Origin: JAJTHC01 sp044358835
GTDB taxonomy: Bacteria; Cyanobacteriota; Vampirovibrionia; Vampirovibrionales; JAJTHC01
Reading direction: 5' to 3'
Assembly (NCBI GenBank): GCA_044358835.1
Contig: JBIKNF010000010.1
Coordinates: 3,394-67,393 of the forward strand
Length of the DNA: 64,000 nt
Below are positions 7,970 to 17,025 of this stretch, in pieces (the stretch's first letter is position 1; every line of letters starts with the position of its first letter). The notes beneath the pieces were generated by a model, which saw nothing but the letters and a program-made list of their open reading frames with translations, was not told the origin of the DNA and searched no databases. The position numbers and the translations under genes were made by a program.

Positions 7970-9670
7970 ATGATGACCCAGCCCCCTGAAACCGTCCAAA
8001 ACCCAAAGGAAGATTCCCCGTGGTGGGTAAAGACGAGCCTTGTTTTTTTTATAGGGGCAGTCTTACTGCGGCTGGTGAGCTTTGGCGTAGCCCCCTTGTT
8101 TGACACTACAGAATCTCGTTATGCGAACATGATTCAGCACCTGCTGTTACGGAATGATTGGCTGGTGCCTTATAGCCCTACATTTCATCAACCCTTTTTT
8201 GGCAAGCCCCCCTTTAGCTTTTGGGTGGGAGGCTTAAGCGTCCTAAGTTTTGGTTCAAATGAATGGGCCTTTCGTTTCCCTAATTTTATTGCCATGCTAT
8301 TAACGTTATGGGCCACCTTTGCACTTGCAAAGAAAGTGGCCAATACCCAGGTCGGGATTTTGGCGGTTTTACTGCTTATTTCGTGTGGGTTTTTTAATGC
8401 GATTGGAATGACCGTTTCCATGGATATGTGGGTCTGTGCCAGTGTGATGATCGCCTTATTGAGCTTGTTTCATTTGCTTGAAATAAAAGATGCTTCTTCA
8501 ACGGTGAAGACTATTGAAGAAGGCCGTTTGACTGCTTCCTGTTCTCACCCCGTGTTTTGGCATGTTTTGTTGACGCTGGCCCTTGCCATGGGAGTGATGA
8601 CCAAAGGCTTACTGCCCTTAATTATGACCCTGACCCCTTTAGGGATTTGGGTGATTTTGGCACAAGAAGTCCCTTCCCTTAAAAAAGTGGCGTGGCATTG
8701 GGTAATTTTAGGTGTGTTGCTTCTTTGCGTTCCCTGGTTTTGGCGAGTCCAGGTAAAGTTCCCTGATTTTCTATATTACTTCTTTGTGCAGGAACACTTG
8801 TTAAGGTACATCACCCCCAATTACGGAGACCGTTACGGCAGTGGGCATCTTCGTCCTTATGGCACCAGCCTTTGGTATTTTTTGGTCGCGTTGTTACCGT
8901 GTTCCGTGTTTCCTCTTTTTGGGTTGCCCTCTTTGATGAAAGACGTCTTTAAACGCCCCAAAGAACGGATTCAACGCTCTTTCCAGCAGGGGGTTGTAAG
9001 GTTACACACTCATTCAGCAACCACGTTTTTGTGGGTGTGTATGCTCTTTCCCGCCTTGTTTTTCTCGGTGGCCAAATCCATTCTTATGACCTATGTGATG
9101 ACAGGCTTGCCTCCAGCGACGATTCTTTTGGCGCGATTATGGCATCGTAAAATGCCTTGGATTTACGCAAAAAGTGCAGGTTTATTTTTAGCGGGCTTGG
9201 TGACGCTTGGGATTGCCTTATGGTTTGGGGGATGGGGCTTTGATGCCGTGATTCAGCAACCTCAATTTGGGGCGAAAGTCTTTCCTGACTACCGCAGTAT
9301 GCGGAGCGTGGTGACACGCCTCAAGCAAGAAAATCCTGAGTTACTGGATCGCCCTGTGGTTGGATGGTTTAACAATGTGCCATTTTCTTGGTTGTGTTAC
9401 CTTCAGCAAGATGAAACCAATACCGCAAGACGCCTTTGGTGGAAAGGCCTACCTTACACGCCTTCGTTTAAAAGTCGTTATGAACCCCGAGAAATTCAAA
9501 CCATTGAAGCCCTTAAATCTCAAGCGGTGCCATTTTTACTCATGACTTGGGAGCGGGATAAAGAACACACCCCCTTTTTAAATGCCCATTGGCCCAAGCG
9601 CCTCGTTCGTAAAGCCCTTCACAAATCAAAAAAAGGTGTTACACTATATTTAGTGACTTCTTCTCGGTAA
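7970..9670 (+). CDS. ArnT/PMT-like membrane glycosyltransferase (GT-C fold)
   Basis: A 566-residue integral membrane protein with about eleven hydrophobic segments in its first 420 residues and a soluble C-terminal part. The opening loop has the DTTESRYANM pattern (residues 46-55), matching the D-E/T-x-RY signature of ArnT and PMT-like enzymes that use polyprenyl-phosphate sugars as donors. Such enzymes transfer a sugar to lipid A, a protein or a glycan on the outer face of the cytoplasmic membrane. It follows the GtrA-like gene by 43 bases and precedes the DPM1-like gene by 48. The acceptor here cannot be told from the sequence. Confidence 0.85.
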   Translation: MMTQPPETVQNPKEDSPWWVKTSLVFFIGAVLLRLVSFGVAPLFDTTESRYANMIQHLLLRNDWLVPYSPTFHQPFFGKPPFSFWVGGLSVLSFGSNEWAFRFPNFIAMLLTLWATFALAKKVANTQVGILAVLLLISCGFFNAIGMTVSMDMWVCASVMIALLSLFHLLEIKDASSTVKTIEEGRLTASCSHPVFWHVLLTLALAMGVMTKGLLPLIMTLTPLGIWVILAQEVPSLKKVAWHWVILGVLLLCVPWFWRVQVKFPDFLYYFFVQEHLLRYITPNYGDRYGSGHLRPYGTSLWYFLVALLPCSVFPLFGLPSLMKDVFKRPKERIQRSFQQGVVRLHTHSATTFLWVCMLFPALFFSVAKSILMTYVMTGLPPATILLARLWHRKMPWIYAKSAGLFLAGLVTLGIALWFGGWGFDAVIQQPQFGAKVFPDYRSMRSVVTRLKQENPELLDRPVVGWFNNVPFSWLCYLQQDETNTARRLWWKGLPYTPSFKSRYEPREIQTIEALKSQAVPFLLMTWERDKEHTPFLNAHWPKRLVRKALHKSKKGVTLYLVTSSR

Positions 9671-9718
9671 CGACTCTGCTTACCACAGCTTTCCTAGCCC
9701 TTAAATGAGATTATAATC

Positions 9719-10525
9719 ATGCTGTATTCCACCCAAGTTCAAGAAGAACGCCATATTTCGCCTTTTGTGAGTAATCCAGCTTCTCACCTTAAGGAAATTT
9801 TTTTGTCGGTCGTGATTCCTGCTTACAATGAAGCCCTTCGCTTGCCAAGCACCTTAGAACACCTGATCCAGTACTTCGATTCACAAGCGTATTCGGTGGA
9901 AGTCATTATCGTTAATGACGGCAGTACGGATGCCACCGCTGAAATCGTCCAAACGTTTCAAGCCCAATGCCCCTATTTGCGACTGTTGAACTTGTCTGCA
10001 AACCAAGGGAAGGGGGCTGCGTTACAGGCGGGATTTAAGTTCGCCAAAGGGCGTTATGCCCTGATGTACGACGCCGATCGTGCTGTGCCGATTGATACGC
10101 TTGAAGACTGGCTAAATGCAGAAGTGCCTAATGCGATAGAACATATTATTATTGGGTCTCGTTCTGTGGAAGAAGAAGGTGTCGTGCGTCGATTCAATCC
10201 CTTTCGGCGAGTCATTAGTTTGATTTTTCAAAAGGCGTCTCAGTGGTTGATTCCTGATGTTGAAGACACCCAATGTGGGTTTAAACTGTTTCCTGCTCAG
10301 GCTTATCAATTATTTGCGGAATTACAACTGGAAAAAGGGTTTGCAGCTGATTTAGAATATCTGATGATGGCTGAAATGCATGGATTTTACGTGGAAGAAC
10401 GCGGTGTTTCTTGGACGAATATGGTGGGTTCTAAAGTCAATGTGTGGATCGATTCGTGGAAGATGCTTTTTGCCATGTTTCGCATTAAGTACCGTACCTT
10501 CAAAGGCACGTATAAAATTGCCTAA
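9719..10525 (+). CDS. DPM1/DPG synthase-like family 2 glycosyltransferase
   Basis: A 268-residue cytoplasmic GT2 enzyme related to dolichyl-phosphate mannose/glucose synthases, which make polyprenyl-phosphate sugars. The GT-A core is clear: LSVVIPAYNEA near residue 31, VNDGSTDAT near residue 66, GKGAALQAGF near residue 97, and the metal-binding DADRA near residue 119. The motif DTQCGFKLF near residue 182 is typical of the subfamily. There are no C-terminal membrane helices, so the adjacent GtrA-like protein may supply the flippase. The first 25 residues are extra; an ATG at 9719 is used because the frame is open and no better start is seen. Confidence 0.88.
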   Translation: MLYSTQVQEERHISPFVSNPASHLKEIFLSVVIPAYNEALRLPSTLEHLIQYFDSQAYSVEVIIVNDGSTDATAEIVQTFQAQCPYLRLLNLSANQGKGAALQAGFKFAKGRYALMYDADRAVPIDTLEDWLNAEVPNAIEHIIIGSRSVEEEGVVRRFNPFRRVISLIFQKASQWLIPDVEDTQCGFKLFPAQAYQLFAELQLEKGFAADLEYLMMAEMHGFYVEERGVSWTNMVGSKVNVWIDSWKMLFAMFRIKYRTFKGTYKIA

Positions 10526-10535
10526 TAAACGCTTC

Positions 10536-10741
10536 TATAGAAGGCTCTGCAAAAGTCCCATTCGGCGAATCTTCTGTGCACGAAGCGTGAGTGATTGCAA
10601 GCAATCAACAAAACAAGCCGTTGTTCGCTTTGCGAGTGATTGCAAGCAATCAGCGTTATGTAGTAGGTCTACACGCATCAAAAGCCGTTTATTTTTCCTT
10701 GAATATTCATCCGGCTTGAACTTTTGCAGAGCCTTCTATAT
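10536..10741. mobile_element. 206 bp non-autonomous element with perfect terminal inverted repeats
   Basis: The ends (10536-10556 and 10721-10741) are perfect inverted repeats of 21 bases with the core GAAGGCTCTGCAAAAGT. The outermost TATA on each side may be a target duplication, which would leave 17 bp inverted repeats. The interior has no ORF but has a direct repeat GAGTGATTGCAAGCAATCA occurring twice (10588-10606 and 10633-10651), itself containing the palindrome GATTGCAAGCAATC. This looks like an insertion-sequence-derived MITE. It abuts a subfamily B repeat end at 10740-10764. Confidence 0.75.
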
Positions 10742-10764
10742 AGTATTCGATAGATGAAACGGTA
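10740..10764. repeat. Subfamily B element end (remnant)
   Basis: TATAGTATTCGATAGATGAAAC and following bases match the ends of the full 150 bp elements at 52428-52577 and 59068-59217. The rest of that element is not recognisable here. The 206 bp inverted-repeat element ends at the same place, so it may have inserted into or beside this repeat. Confidence 0.6.
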
Positions 10765-10790
10765 CAGCCTGTACTTGGTTAAGTCTTGGC

Positions 10791-11711
10791 TTAACAATGT
10801 TGCGCATAAAGGGCTAAACTATAAGCACATTGAATGCTTTGGTAGACGTTTTGTATTTTTATAGCCAGTGGGGTGTTTTCATTAAAGCACAAGGGCAATT
10901 GAATCGTGGTACCATTGACGCGTTCTGAATGAGGAAGTAAAGCACAAGCATCTGCCATTAAAGGGGAATGGAACTGTATCTGAACTTCAAAATCGTTAAG
11001 GGGACGCGCTTCAGAGAAATGGGCTAAGGCTTCTTTGGCTTGCTTGTTTTGAGCGGGCGTTCGTTCGCACAAGGCTTTAAATACGGTGGCTAAATGTTCT
11101 TCTGCTTGAGGCACCCCTTGAACGCATTGCCAACCTCGTCCAAGCTTAGAAACCACATGAGTCCCCTGACCAAGGTACAGGCAATTGTCTTGTAACGCCT
11201 CTAGTTCATGGCCTAGAATGTCGTCTCCGTATATTAAGGCCACAGGCACCCCAAAGCCCAATTCAGCCAGTAAAATGCTCAATCCCGCTTCCCCTAAGGA
11301 AAGGCCATTAAAGCGAATGTCTGCGACATCTTCTGTAAAGGTATGCGCTAATGGAGCATGTAAAGTCCCAGCTTTAGCATGATACCCCAGTAAAAGGCAG
11401 GCGTCAAAGGTCTCATCAAGTCCTGCCATCATACCAAAGCGTTTGGGTTTGCCTGAAATTACTTCTACACAGGCTGGGAAGCCCACGTCCGCCAAGAAAA
11501 GGTTTGTCATGCTGGCGTGGGCATCGTTAATGACGATGCGGTGGCTTGCAATGGATGTGATGTCTTGAAAAAGACGGTCAAGCGTTCGCTTGACTTGTTG
11601 AAGTGCCACTTGATAGCCTTGAAAATCTTGCGGTTGTTGAGGAAAAACCTGCTTGGCATGACTAATCCCTGAAAAGCCTTCAAAATCAAGTGAAATATAA
11701 AATGAACTCAT
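10791..11711 (-). CDS. dppA: M55 D-aminopeptidase (DppA-like)
   Basis: A 306-residue zinc D-aminopeptidase of peptidase family M55, which releases D-alanine from D-Ala-D-Ala-type peptides. Family landmarks are LDFEGFSG at residues 8-15, where the D-x-E holds zinc ligands, IVINDAHASM near residue 59, and LLGYHAKAG near residue 107, each carrying a metal ligand or catalytic residue. The length fits the family, which is usually about 270 residues. No signal peptide is present, so it is cytoplasmic. It may recycle cell-wall peptides. It is divergent from the pilus operon. Confidence 0.88.
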   Translation of the reverse strand: MSSFYISLDFEGFSGISHAKQVFPQQPQDFQGYQVALQQVKRTLDRLFQDITSIASHRIVINDAHASMTNLFLADVGFPACVEVISGKPKRFGMMAGLDETFDACLLLGYHAKAGTLHAPLAHTFTEDVADIRFNGLSLGEAGLSILLAELGFGVPVALIYGDDILGHELEALQDNCLYLGQGTHVVSKLGRGWQCVQGVPQAEEHLATVFKALCERTPAQNKQAKEALAHFSEARPLNDFEVQIQFHSPLMADACALLPHSERVNGTTIQLPLCFNENTPLAIKIQNVYQSIQCAYSLALYAQHC

Positions 11712-11884
11712 GGGTCTTTCTTATTTCCCCTAAAGATAGTGGATATATGTACCTAATTATACACGACACTCTAAGAATAACGTTATTATATCATCATATA
11801 GCTGAGTTTCTAGCTTTTTTAGGACACTTGTCAAGAGAGAAACAGAATTCCCCAACACTATGCGTCAAACAGGAGTATTAATTT

Positions 11885-12823
11885 GTGTCTCATTACCCAC
11901 TTTTTTTGCCCAATCGTTTAACTGCCTATACGCTAGTTCTAGTTTTTTTAGGCTTTGCTTCTTTGACGATGCTAAGTGGATGTGGTAATAGTTTGCCTCC
12001 AAAGTCTTCAAAACCCTCCACTTCAAGCCCTTCAACAGAAGCGACTGTTCCCGTAACAGAACCCCCTACGGGTCAAGGGAAAGCGGCCTCTCCCGAAGGG
12101 GATTCTACTTCGAGTACTCAACCCACAGAACCTAAAAGTGGTGAAACCGCCGTTTTAAGTGAAAGTCAGTTGGTTGAACAAGACATTATTACGCTTGCCA
12201 GTAATGGTGTAGATCCCTTTTCCATTGCGATGAATGTACAACCCATTGAAGTGAAAGAAGACGATCTTCAAGCTCTTTCTCCTTACTATCAATCGCTTAT
12301 AGGCATTTCTCCCTTAGTCACTGTGAAAGTGATTAAAGTTGAAAAACCTGTTATAGATCCTGTGTCTGGAATGCTTTCAGTTCCAATGGCAGACCCTACA
12401 ATCGCTATGCAGGAGGCTTTGTCAACCATTAACGTCAATGGAATTTCTTACAAAAAAAGTTCCCCCATGGCGATTTTAGCCCTTTCAGGCAAAGACCAAG
12501 CGAGTTCTACCACTTTATTTGTGAAAAAAGGCTCCCGCCTTTTCGTTAATGGTTATAGCGTGCTTGTTGAAGACATTACCACAAGTACCGTTAAAGTTAG
12601 TACAACCCAAGGTCACACCAAAGTATCACAAACCTTAATGATTCAAGATATTTTTGGATTCGCCAGATCTGGATCTGCGGGTGCGGTGGGGTCCTCTTCA
12701 TCGACCGAAGCCACTGGTGGTGGGCCTTCTTCAGGAGGGACCTCCCCTGCTAGTCCTTCGGGGACTTCTAAAAATGTTTCTTCCCAAGATATTGACAAAA
12801 TTATTAAAGATTTATTGAACTAA
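11885..12823 (+). CDS. PilP-like type IV pilus lipoprotein
   Basis: A 312-residue predicted lipoprotein. The lipobox ends in LSGC with C33 as the lipidated cysteine. A Ser/Thr/Pro-rich linker (residues 35-85) follows, then a folded region (residues 90-255) and a Gly/Ser-rich tail. The GTG start at 11885 is set by AGGAG about ten bases upstream. It precedes the secretin gene by 21 bases. Lipoproteins in this position, such as PilP, link the inner-membrane pilus complex to the secretin. I infer the same role from position and architecture; the sequence itself is not clearly PilP. Confidence 0.6.
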   Translation: MSHYPLFLPNRLTAYTLVLVFLGFASLTMLSGCGNSLPPKSSKPSTSSPSTEATVPVTEPPTGQGKAASPEGDSTSSTQPTEPKSGETAVLSESQLVEQDIITLASNGVDPFSIAMNVQPIEVKEDDLQALSPYYQSLIGISPLVTVKVIKVEKPVIDPVSGMLSVPMADPTIAMQEALSTINVNGISYKKSSPMAILALSGKDQASSTTLFVKKGSRLFVNGYSVLVEDITTSTVKVSTTQGHTKVSQTLMIQDIFGFARSGSAGAVGSSSSTEATGGGPSSGGTSPASPSGTSKNVSSQDIDKIIKDLLN

Positions 12824-12844
12824 AGCTATGAAAGGTCTTTTATT

Positions 12845-15130
12845 ATGACGTTTTCTTTCCCTTCCTTTCCCAATCCTCGTTCTATTCAAAAGCATCTATC
12901 TTTCAAAGGGTTTCACTATGGTTGGGTGCCTTTCGTTGCAATGGCACTCACTCTAGGCCTCTTTAATCCTTTTATGAACTTGCTATTGCCTCAGGCTTCA
13001 GCAACCAATTACCCTGTTTCTATTTTACCGACTGAAAATATAGCACGCCCAGCGGTGAGTATCTTTAAGGGTATTAAGGTGGCTCCAGATTATGCTCGCG
13101 TGGATTTAAACTTGAGAAATACTAGTATTGTTGATATTTTACAATTACTGGCGGAACAAGGACATTTTAATATCATTGTGGACGAATCAGTCACAGGAGT
13201 CATGACAGTCGATATTAAAAATATCAGTGTCAATAAAGCCTTGGAATACATTTTTATTACAGGTGGATTGAGCTATACCCAAGAAGGGAATACCCTTGTT
13301 GTGGCGAATACGGCGACGACCAATGCCCGTTCTTTAAATGCAAAAATCTTTAAAGTGATTCCGATTAAATATAGAGATGCGGGGCAGGTTTCCACCCAAC
13401 TGAATCAAACCATTTTTGCGGCGAATAAACCGGGTACGAATAATATGGCGGTAGCCACCTTTGACCCGAATACCAATAGCTTATTAGTGGTGGCGACGGA
13501 TCGTGAAGTGGCGTTGATTGAAGAGCTTTTGCCACAACTAGATTTGCCTCGTAACCGTAAAGTTTTTAAAATTATGCATGGTAATGAAACAGCAATTGCT
13601 CTTTCTGTTTTTACGACCCTTACCGCTGGCTGGGCAAGTAATTCAGCTGGTGGTGCAGCAGGCGGTGCAGCTGGTGGTGCAGCTGGTGGTGCAGCTGGTG
13701 GTGCAGCTGGTGGTGCAGCAGGCGGTGCAGCTGGTGGTGCAGCAGGCGGTGCAGCTGGTGGCGCAGCAGGCGGTGCAGCTGGTGGTGCAGCAGGCGGAGC
13801 AGCAGGCGGTGCAGCTGGTGGTGCAGCAGGCGGAGCAGCTGGTGGTGCAGCAGGCGGAGCGGCTGGTGGCGCAGCAGGAGGAGCGGCTGGCGGAGCAGCA
13901 GGAGGAGCGGCTGGCGGAGCAGCAGGAGGAGCGGCTGGCGGTGGGCAGTCTTTTCAAAGAGGTGGTTTTTCAATGGTGCCAAACCATGCCACAGGTACGG
14001 TAACGGTGTATGGCACCCCTGAACAATTACAATTGGTGGAAGAATTGATTCATGAACTAGATGTGGCTCGTCCCCAAGTAATGATTGAACTTTCTTTGAT
14101 CGAACTGAGCAAATCCAACACAAAAGTCATCCAACCCATTACGAGTGGTCCGATTGGGTTTGGCGAGTTTCAAATCGCCACATTTACAGGTTCACCTTTT
14201 ACATATGGAGGTAGAGCCTTAGGTATTTTAGGGGGTGGATCTAATAACGGATCGGTCGGTAAGTTTCGACTACCAGGGATAGGGTTTAACTTTAACAATA
14301 ACGACACCAAAGCAAAAATTTTAGCGAATCCCACCCTTATTGCGGTGGATGGCACCACTTCTTCGGTTAGCATTACTGATACGATTGTATACTTTACGTC
14401 AACAACGACCGTGCCTGCCGCTGGAGTACCTACGGTAACGTGGCAAGCCAATAACCAAGAAGTCGGAATTAAACTTGAATTAACCCCAGTGATTACCAAT
14501 GATGGTAATGTGACCATGGCACTCAAACCTTCAGTAACTCAACTGATCTCGCTGAAAGAAGGGGGAGGTGGTGCGGTAAGTGCTCCTGAAATTGCCACAC
14601 GTGAGTTTACGATTGCGTCTGCTCGAGTAAAAGATGGGCAAACTCTTGCCATTGGGGGCTTGTTAAGAGATACGCGCAATGAATCATGGGACAAAATACC
14701 AGGACTCGCTAACTTACCCATTGTAGGAGCCATGTTCCGTTCCACGACTTCTGCGGGTAACACGACCCAACGAACGGAACTCGTCGTTTTGGTCACGCCT
14801 CACATTCTAAAAGAAGAAGTGAACTCGCCTTACTTTGACGGTGACCCCAAACCCGCTTCCGATTCTGATGCGTTAACGGTGCCTCAACATGGAAGAACTG
14901 GTACACCCCTCGCTCCTTCAGAAGTAAAAGTGATGGGCGAAAAAGGTGGGGAACTTAAGATAGAAACCGGTCGTTTGGTCATGCCCGAACCCCAAGCCCC
15001 TAAAAGTAGTGAAAAACTGGAAAGATCTGTCAAACGTAAGCAGGCAAAAATGGAAGACCCTTATAGTGTGACGCCTTATAATGACTACATAGGTGGCCTC
15101 AATCGTAACTTTGGTAGTAATTTCAAGTAA
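12845..15130 (+). CDS. pilQ: Type IV pilus secretin PilQ with a long GGAA repeat insert
   Basis: The outer-membrane channel through which the pilus passes. A hydrophobic N-terminal segment (about residues 28-50) serves as signal sequence. A STN-like N0 domain (residues 75-150, RVDLNLRNTSIVDILQLL) is followed by N domains with the VxPIKYR pattern near residue 170. The C-terminal secretin domain (about residues 440-690) ends in LVVLVTPHI. Residues 268-366 are a GGAA tetrapeptide repeat of about 24 copies placed inside an N domain, and this makes the protein unusually long at 761 residues. The order lipoprotein-pilQ-pilB-pilC on one strand implies an operon. Confidence 0.93.
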   Translation: MTFSFPSFPNPRSIQKHLSFKGFHYGWVPFVAMALTLGLFNPFMNLLLPQASATNYPVSILPTENIARPAVSIFKGIKVAPDYARVDLNLRNTSIVDILQLLAEQGHFNIIVDESVTGVMTVDIKNISVNKALEYIFITGGLSYTQEGNTLVVANTATTNARSLNAKIFKVIPIKYRDAGQVSTQLNQTIFAANKPGTNNMAVATFDPNTNSLLVVATDREVALIEELLPQLDLPRNRKVFKIMHGNETAIALSVFTTLTAGWASNSAGGAAGGAAGGAAGGAAGGAAGGAAGGAAGGAAGGAAGGAAGGAAGGAAGGAAGGAAGGAAGGAAGGAAGGAAGGAAGGAAGGAAGGAAGGAAGGAAGGGQSFQRGGFSMVPNHATGTVTVYGTPEQLQLVEELIHELDVARPQVMIELSLIELSKSNTKVIQPITSGPIGFGEFQIATFTGSPFTYGGRALGILGGGSNNGSVGKFRLPGIGFNFNNNDTKAKILANPTLIAVDGTTSSVSITDTIVYFTSTTTVPAAGVPTVTWQANNQEVGIKLELTPVITNDGNVTMALKPSVTQLISLKEGGGGAVSAPEIATREFTIASARVKDGQTLAIGGLLRDTRNESWDKIPGLANLPIVGAMFRSTTSAGNTTQRTELVVLVTPHILKEEVNSPYFDGDPKPASDSDALTVPQHGRTGTPLAPSEVKVMGEKGGELKIETGRLVMPEPQAPKSSEKLERSVKRKQAKMEDPYSVTPYNDYIGGLNRNFGSNFK
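13646..13942 (+). repeat. 12 bp coding tandem repeat (GGAA peptide) in pilQ
   Basis: About 24 copies of a 12-base unit encode Gly-Gly-Ala-Ala. The 5-prime copies use GGTGCAGCTGGT and the 3-prime copies GGAGCGGCTGGC, so blocks have expanded locally. As the unit is a multiple of three, copy-number change alters loop length without breaking the frame. All other frames stay open across it, which creates spurious ORFs on both strands. Confidence 0.95.
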
Positions 15131-15172
15131 TGTTTGGCAATTCCCCGGTGGATTTAAAAGGAGGTGAGTGTT

Positions 15173-16969
15173 TTGTCCCTAGGTGTCGTTGAAGGAAGCG
15201 CCAGTCTTATTCTTCAAAGCGTGATTAAGTATGTACGAGATGTCAAAAAAATAAGTCCCGATGTACTAATTGCCATTATGGAGCGTTCCGAAAAGAATAA
15301 ACTCTCTCTAGATGAACAGTTTCTTAAAGAAGGTGTTTTGACTCGAGAAGAGTTGGTCCAAATCGTGACCAAGTGCTTCCCTGTCAAGTATTATTCTTTA
15401 GAAAACGTCCAACCTACGGCGGAATTACTGGAACTGATTCCTGAAGAAATTATTGAAGAAAAATATCTAGTGCCTGTTTCTAATATACATGGGCGCTTGG
15501 TTATTGCCATGATTGATCCAACCGATACGGCAGCAATTGAAGAAGTGACTGTTTTAAAAGGTATGCGTCCACAGATTGTGTCTATCTTGCCTATGGACTA
15601 CCGCCAATGGATGCTGAAATTTGAAGCTCAACAGTCCTTAAGAGCCAGAGGGAACAAAGAAGCGACTCGAGATTTATTGGATCAACTTGCCAATGCAAGC
15701 CAAGTAAAACTTTCTGCCCAAGCCCAAAGACTAGACAACATTCGCGCGATGGGTGAAGCAGAAATCCAAGACACTTCAGACCCTCTCGTACGTTTTGTAA
15801 ACTCAATGTTGATTCAAGGCGTCGTGCAAGGCGCTTCAGATATTCACATCGAACCGCGAGAAGGCCATTATGTCGTACGTTTCCGTTCGGACGGGGTGTT
15901 GAAAGAAATTTTAGATATTCCGCAAAACATGGAAGGTGCTGTCATTACCCGCTTAAAGGTTATGGCAAAAATGGATATTTCTGATCGTCGTCGGCCGCAA
16001 GATGGTCGGATGTCGATTCACTATAAAAAAGTTGAATATAACTTTCGAGTCAACACGCTTCCTGTGACAGAAGGGCGTGAAAAAATGGTTATGCGGATTT
16101 TGCGTCCGTCCGCCACGGTGACGGATTTCACCAAACTAGGCTTTACGCAAGAAGATGCCACTAAAATTGAACTGCTCTATAAAGCTCCGTATGGTATTGT
16201 ACTGGTGTGTGGACCAACAGGTTCAGGTAAATCTACCACGTTGTATACTATTATGAACAAAATCAATAGTGAACTCATTAATGTTTCGACTGTTGAAGAC
16301 CCTGTGGAATTAAAAATTGAAGGCTTAAACCAATCCCAAGTCAATGCCAAAGCCGATTTTACGTTTGCTAGTTCGATGCGAGCCTTATTGCGTCAAGACC
16401 CTGATGTTATTATGGTGGGTGAAATTAGAGATTACGAAACCCTTGAAGCAGGGATTCATGCTGCGTTGACGGGTCACTTAGTGTTTTCAACCATTCACGC
16501 CAACTCAACAGCAACCACCATTACCCGCATGCTTGAAATGGGGGCATCCAGTAGTTTGATTTCTGCGGCGATCAATGGCGTGATTGCTCAGCGTTTAACG
16601 CGAGCTTTATGTCCCCATTGTAAAGAAGCCCATGAAGCGACGGATGAACAAAAAGAAATTTTATATGAGTTCTATGAAACGGCCCCCGATATGAAGGAGC
16701 CTTTGACGATTTACAAGGCCAAAGGCTGTGAAATGTGTAAAGATTCTGGCTATTTTGGACGTACTGGCCTTTATGAAATTATGATGATTGACCGAGAATT
16801 ACGTCACTTAATTGCTTCTCAAGTCAATGAACTAGAAATTGAAGACACTGCCATGAAACGTGGCATGATTACTCTAGGAATGTGTGCCAGAACCAAAATT
16901 ATCGAAGGCAAAGTGGATTTTGCTGAAATTGAACGAGTTTTAGGTCCTTTTAGAGGAGGCAGTCGATGA
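15173..16969 (+). CDS. pilB: Type IV pilus assembly ATPase PilB
   Basis: The cytoplasmic hexameric ATPase that drives pilus extension. An N-terminal MshEN/GspE_N-like domain (residues 1-150) is followed by the ATPase core. The Walker A motif GPTGSGKSTT lies near residue 349. The Asp box (TVEDPVE), Walker B (DPDVIMVGEIRD) and His box (GHLVFSTIHAN) follow. A four-Cys zinc motif is present (CPHCK near residue 480 and CEMCKDSG near residue 520). The frame opens with GTG at 15164, but the strong site AAGGAGGTGA overlaps that codon. The TTG at 15173 is eight bases after GGAGG and is the better start, giving 599 codons including the stop. Confidence 0.95.
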   Translation: MSLGVVEGSASLILQSVIKYVRDVKKISPDVLIAIMERSEKNKLSLDEQFLKEGVLTREELVQIVTKCFPVKYYSLENVQPTAELLELIPEEIIEEKYLVPVSNIHGRLVIAMIDPTDTAAIEEVTVLKGMRPQIVSILPMDYRQWMLKFEAQQSLRARGNKEATRDLLDQLANASQVKLSAQAQRLDNIRAMGEAEIQDTSDPLVRFVNSMLIQGVVQGASDIHIEPREGHYVVRFRSDGVLKEILDIPQNMEGAVITRLKVMAKMDISDRRRPQDGRMSIHYKKVEYNFRVNTLPVTEGREKMVMRILRPSATVTDFTKLGFTQEDATKIELLYKAPYGIVLVCGPTGSGKSTTLYTIMNKINSELINVSTVEDPVELKIEGLNQSQVNAKADFTFASSMRALLRQDPDVIMVGEIRDYETLEAGIHAALTGHLVFSTIHANSTATTITRMLEMGASSSLISAAINGVIAQRLTRALCPHCKEAHEATDEQKEILYEFYETAPDMKEPLTIYKAKGCEMCKDSGYFGRTGLYEIMMIDRELRHLIASQVNELEIEDTAMKRGMITLGMCARTKIIEGKVDFAEIERVLGPFRGGSR

Positions 16970-17025
16970 CAAAGCCAGTTACCGATTATTTAATAGGCAT
17001 AAAAATATAGATAGGAGCTTAAGCA

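Noticed and set aside
13646..13942. CRISPR-like array
   Set aside because: The repeats are contiguous with no spacers and translate as GGAA inside a secretin.
13578..14123. Several open frames on both strands overlapping the pilQ repeat
   Set aside because: They are by-products of a 12 bp repeat that keeps every frame free of stops.
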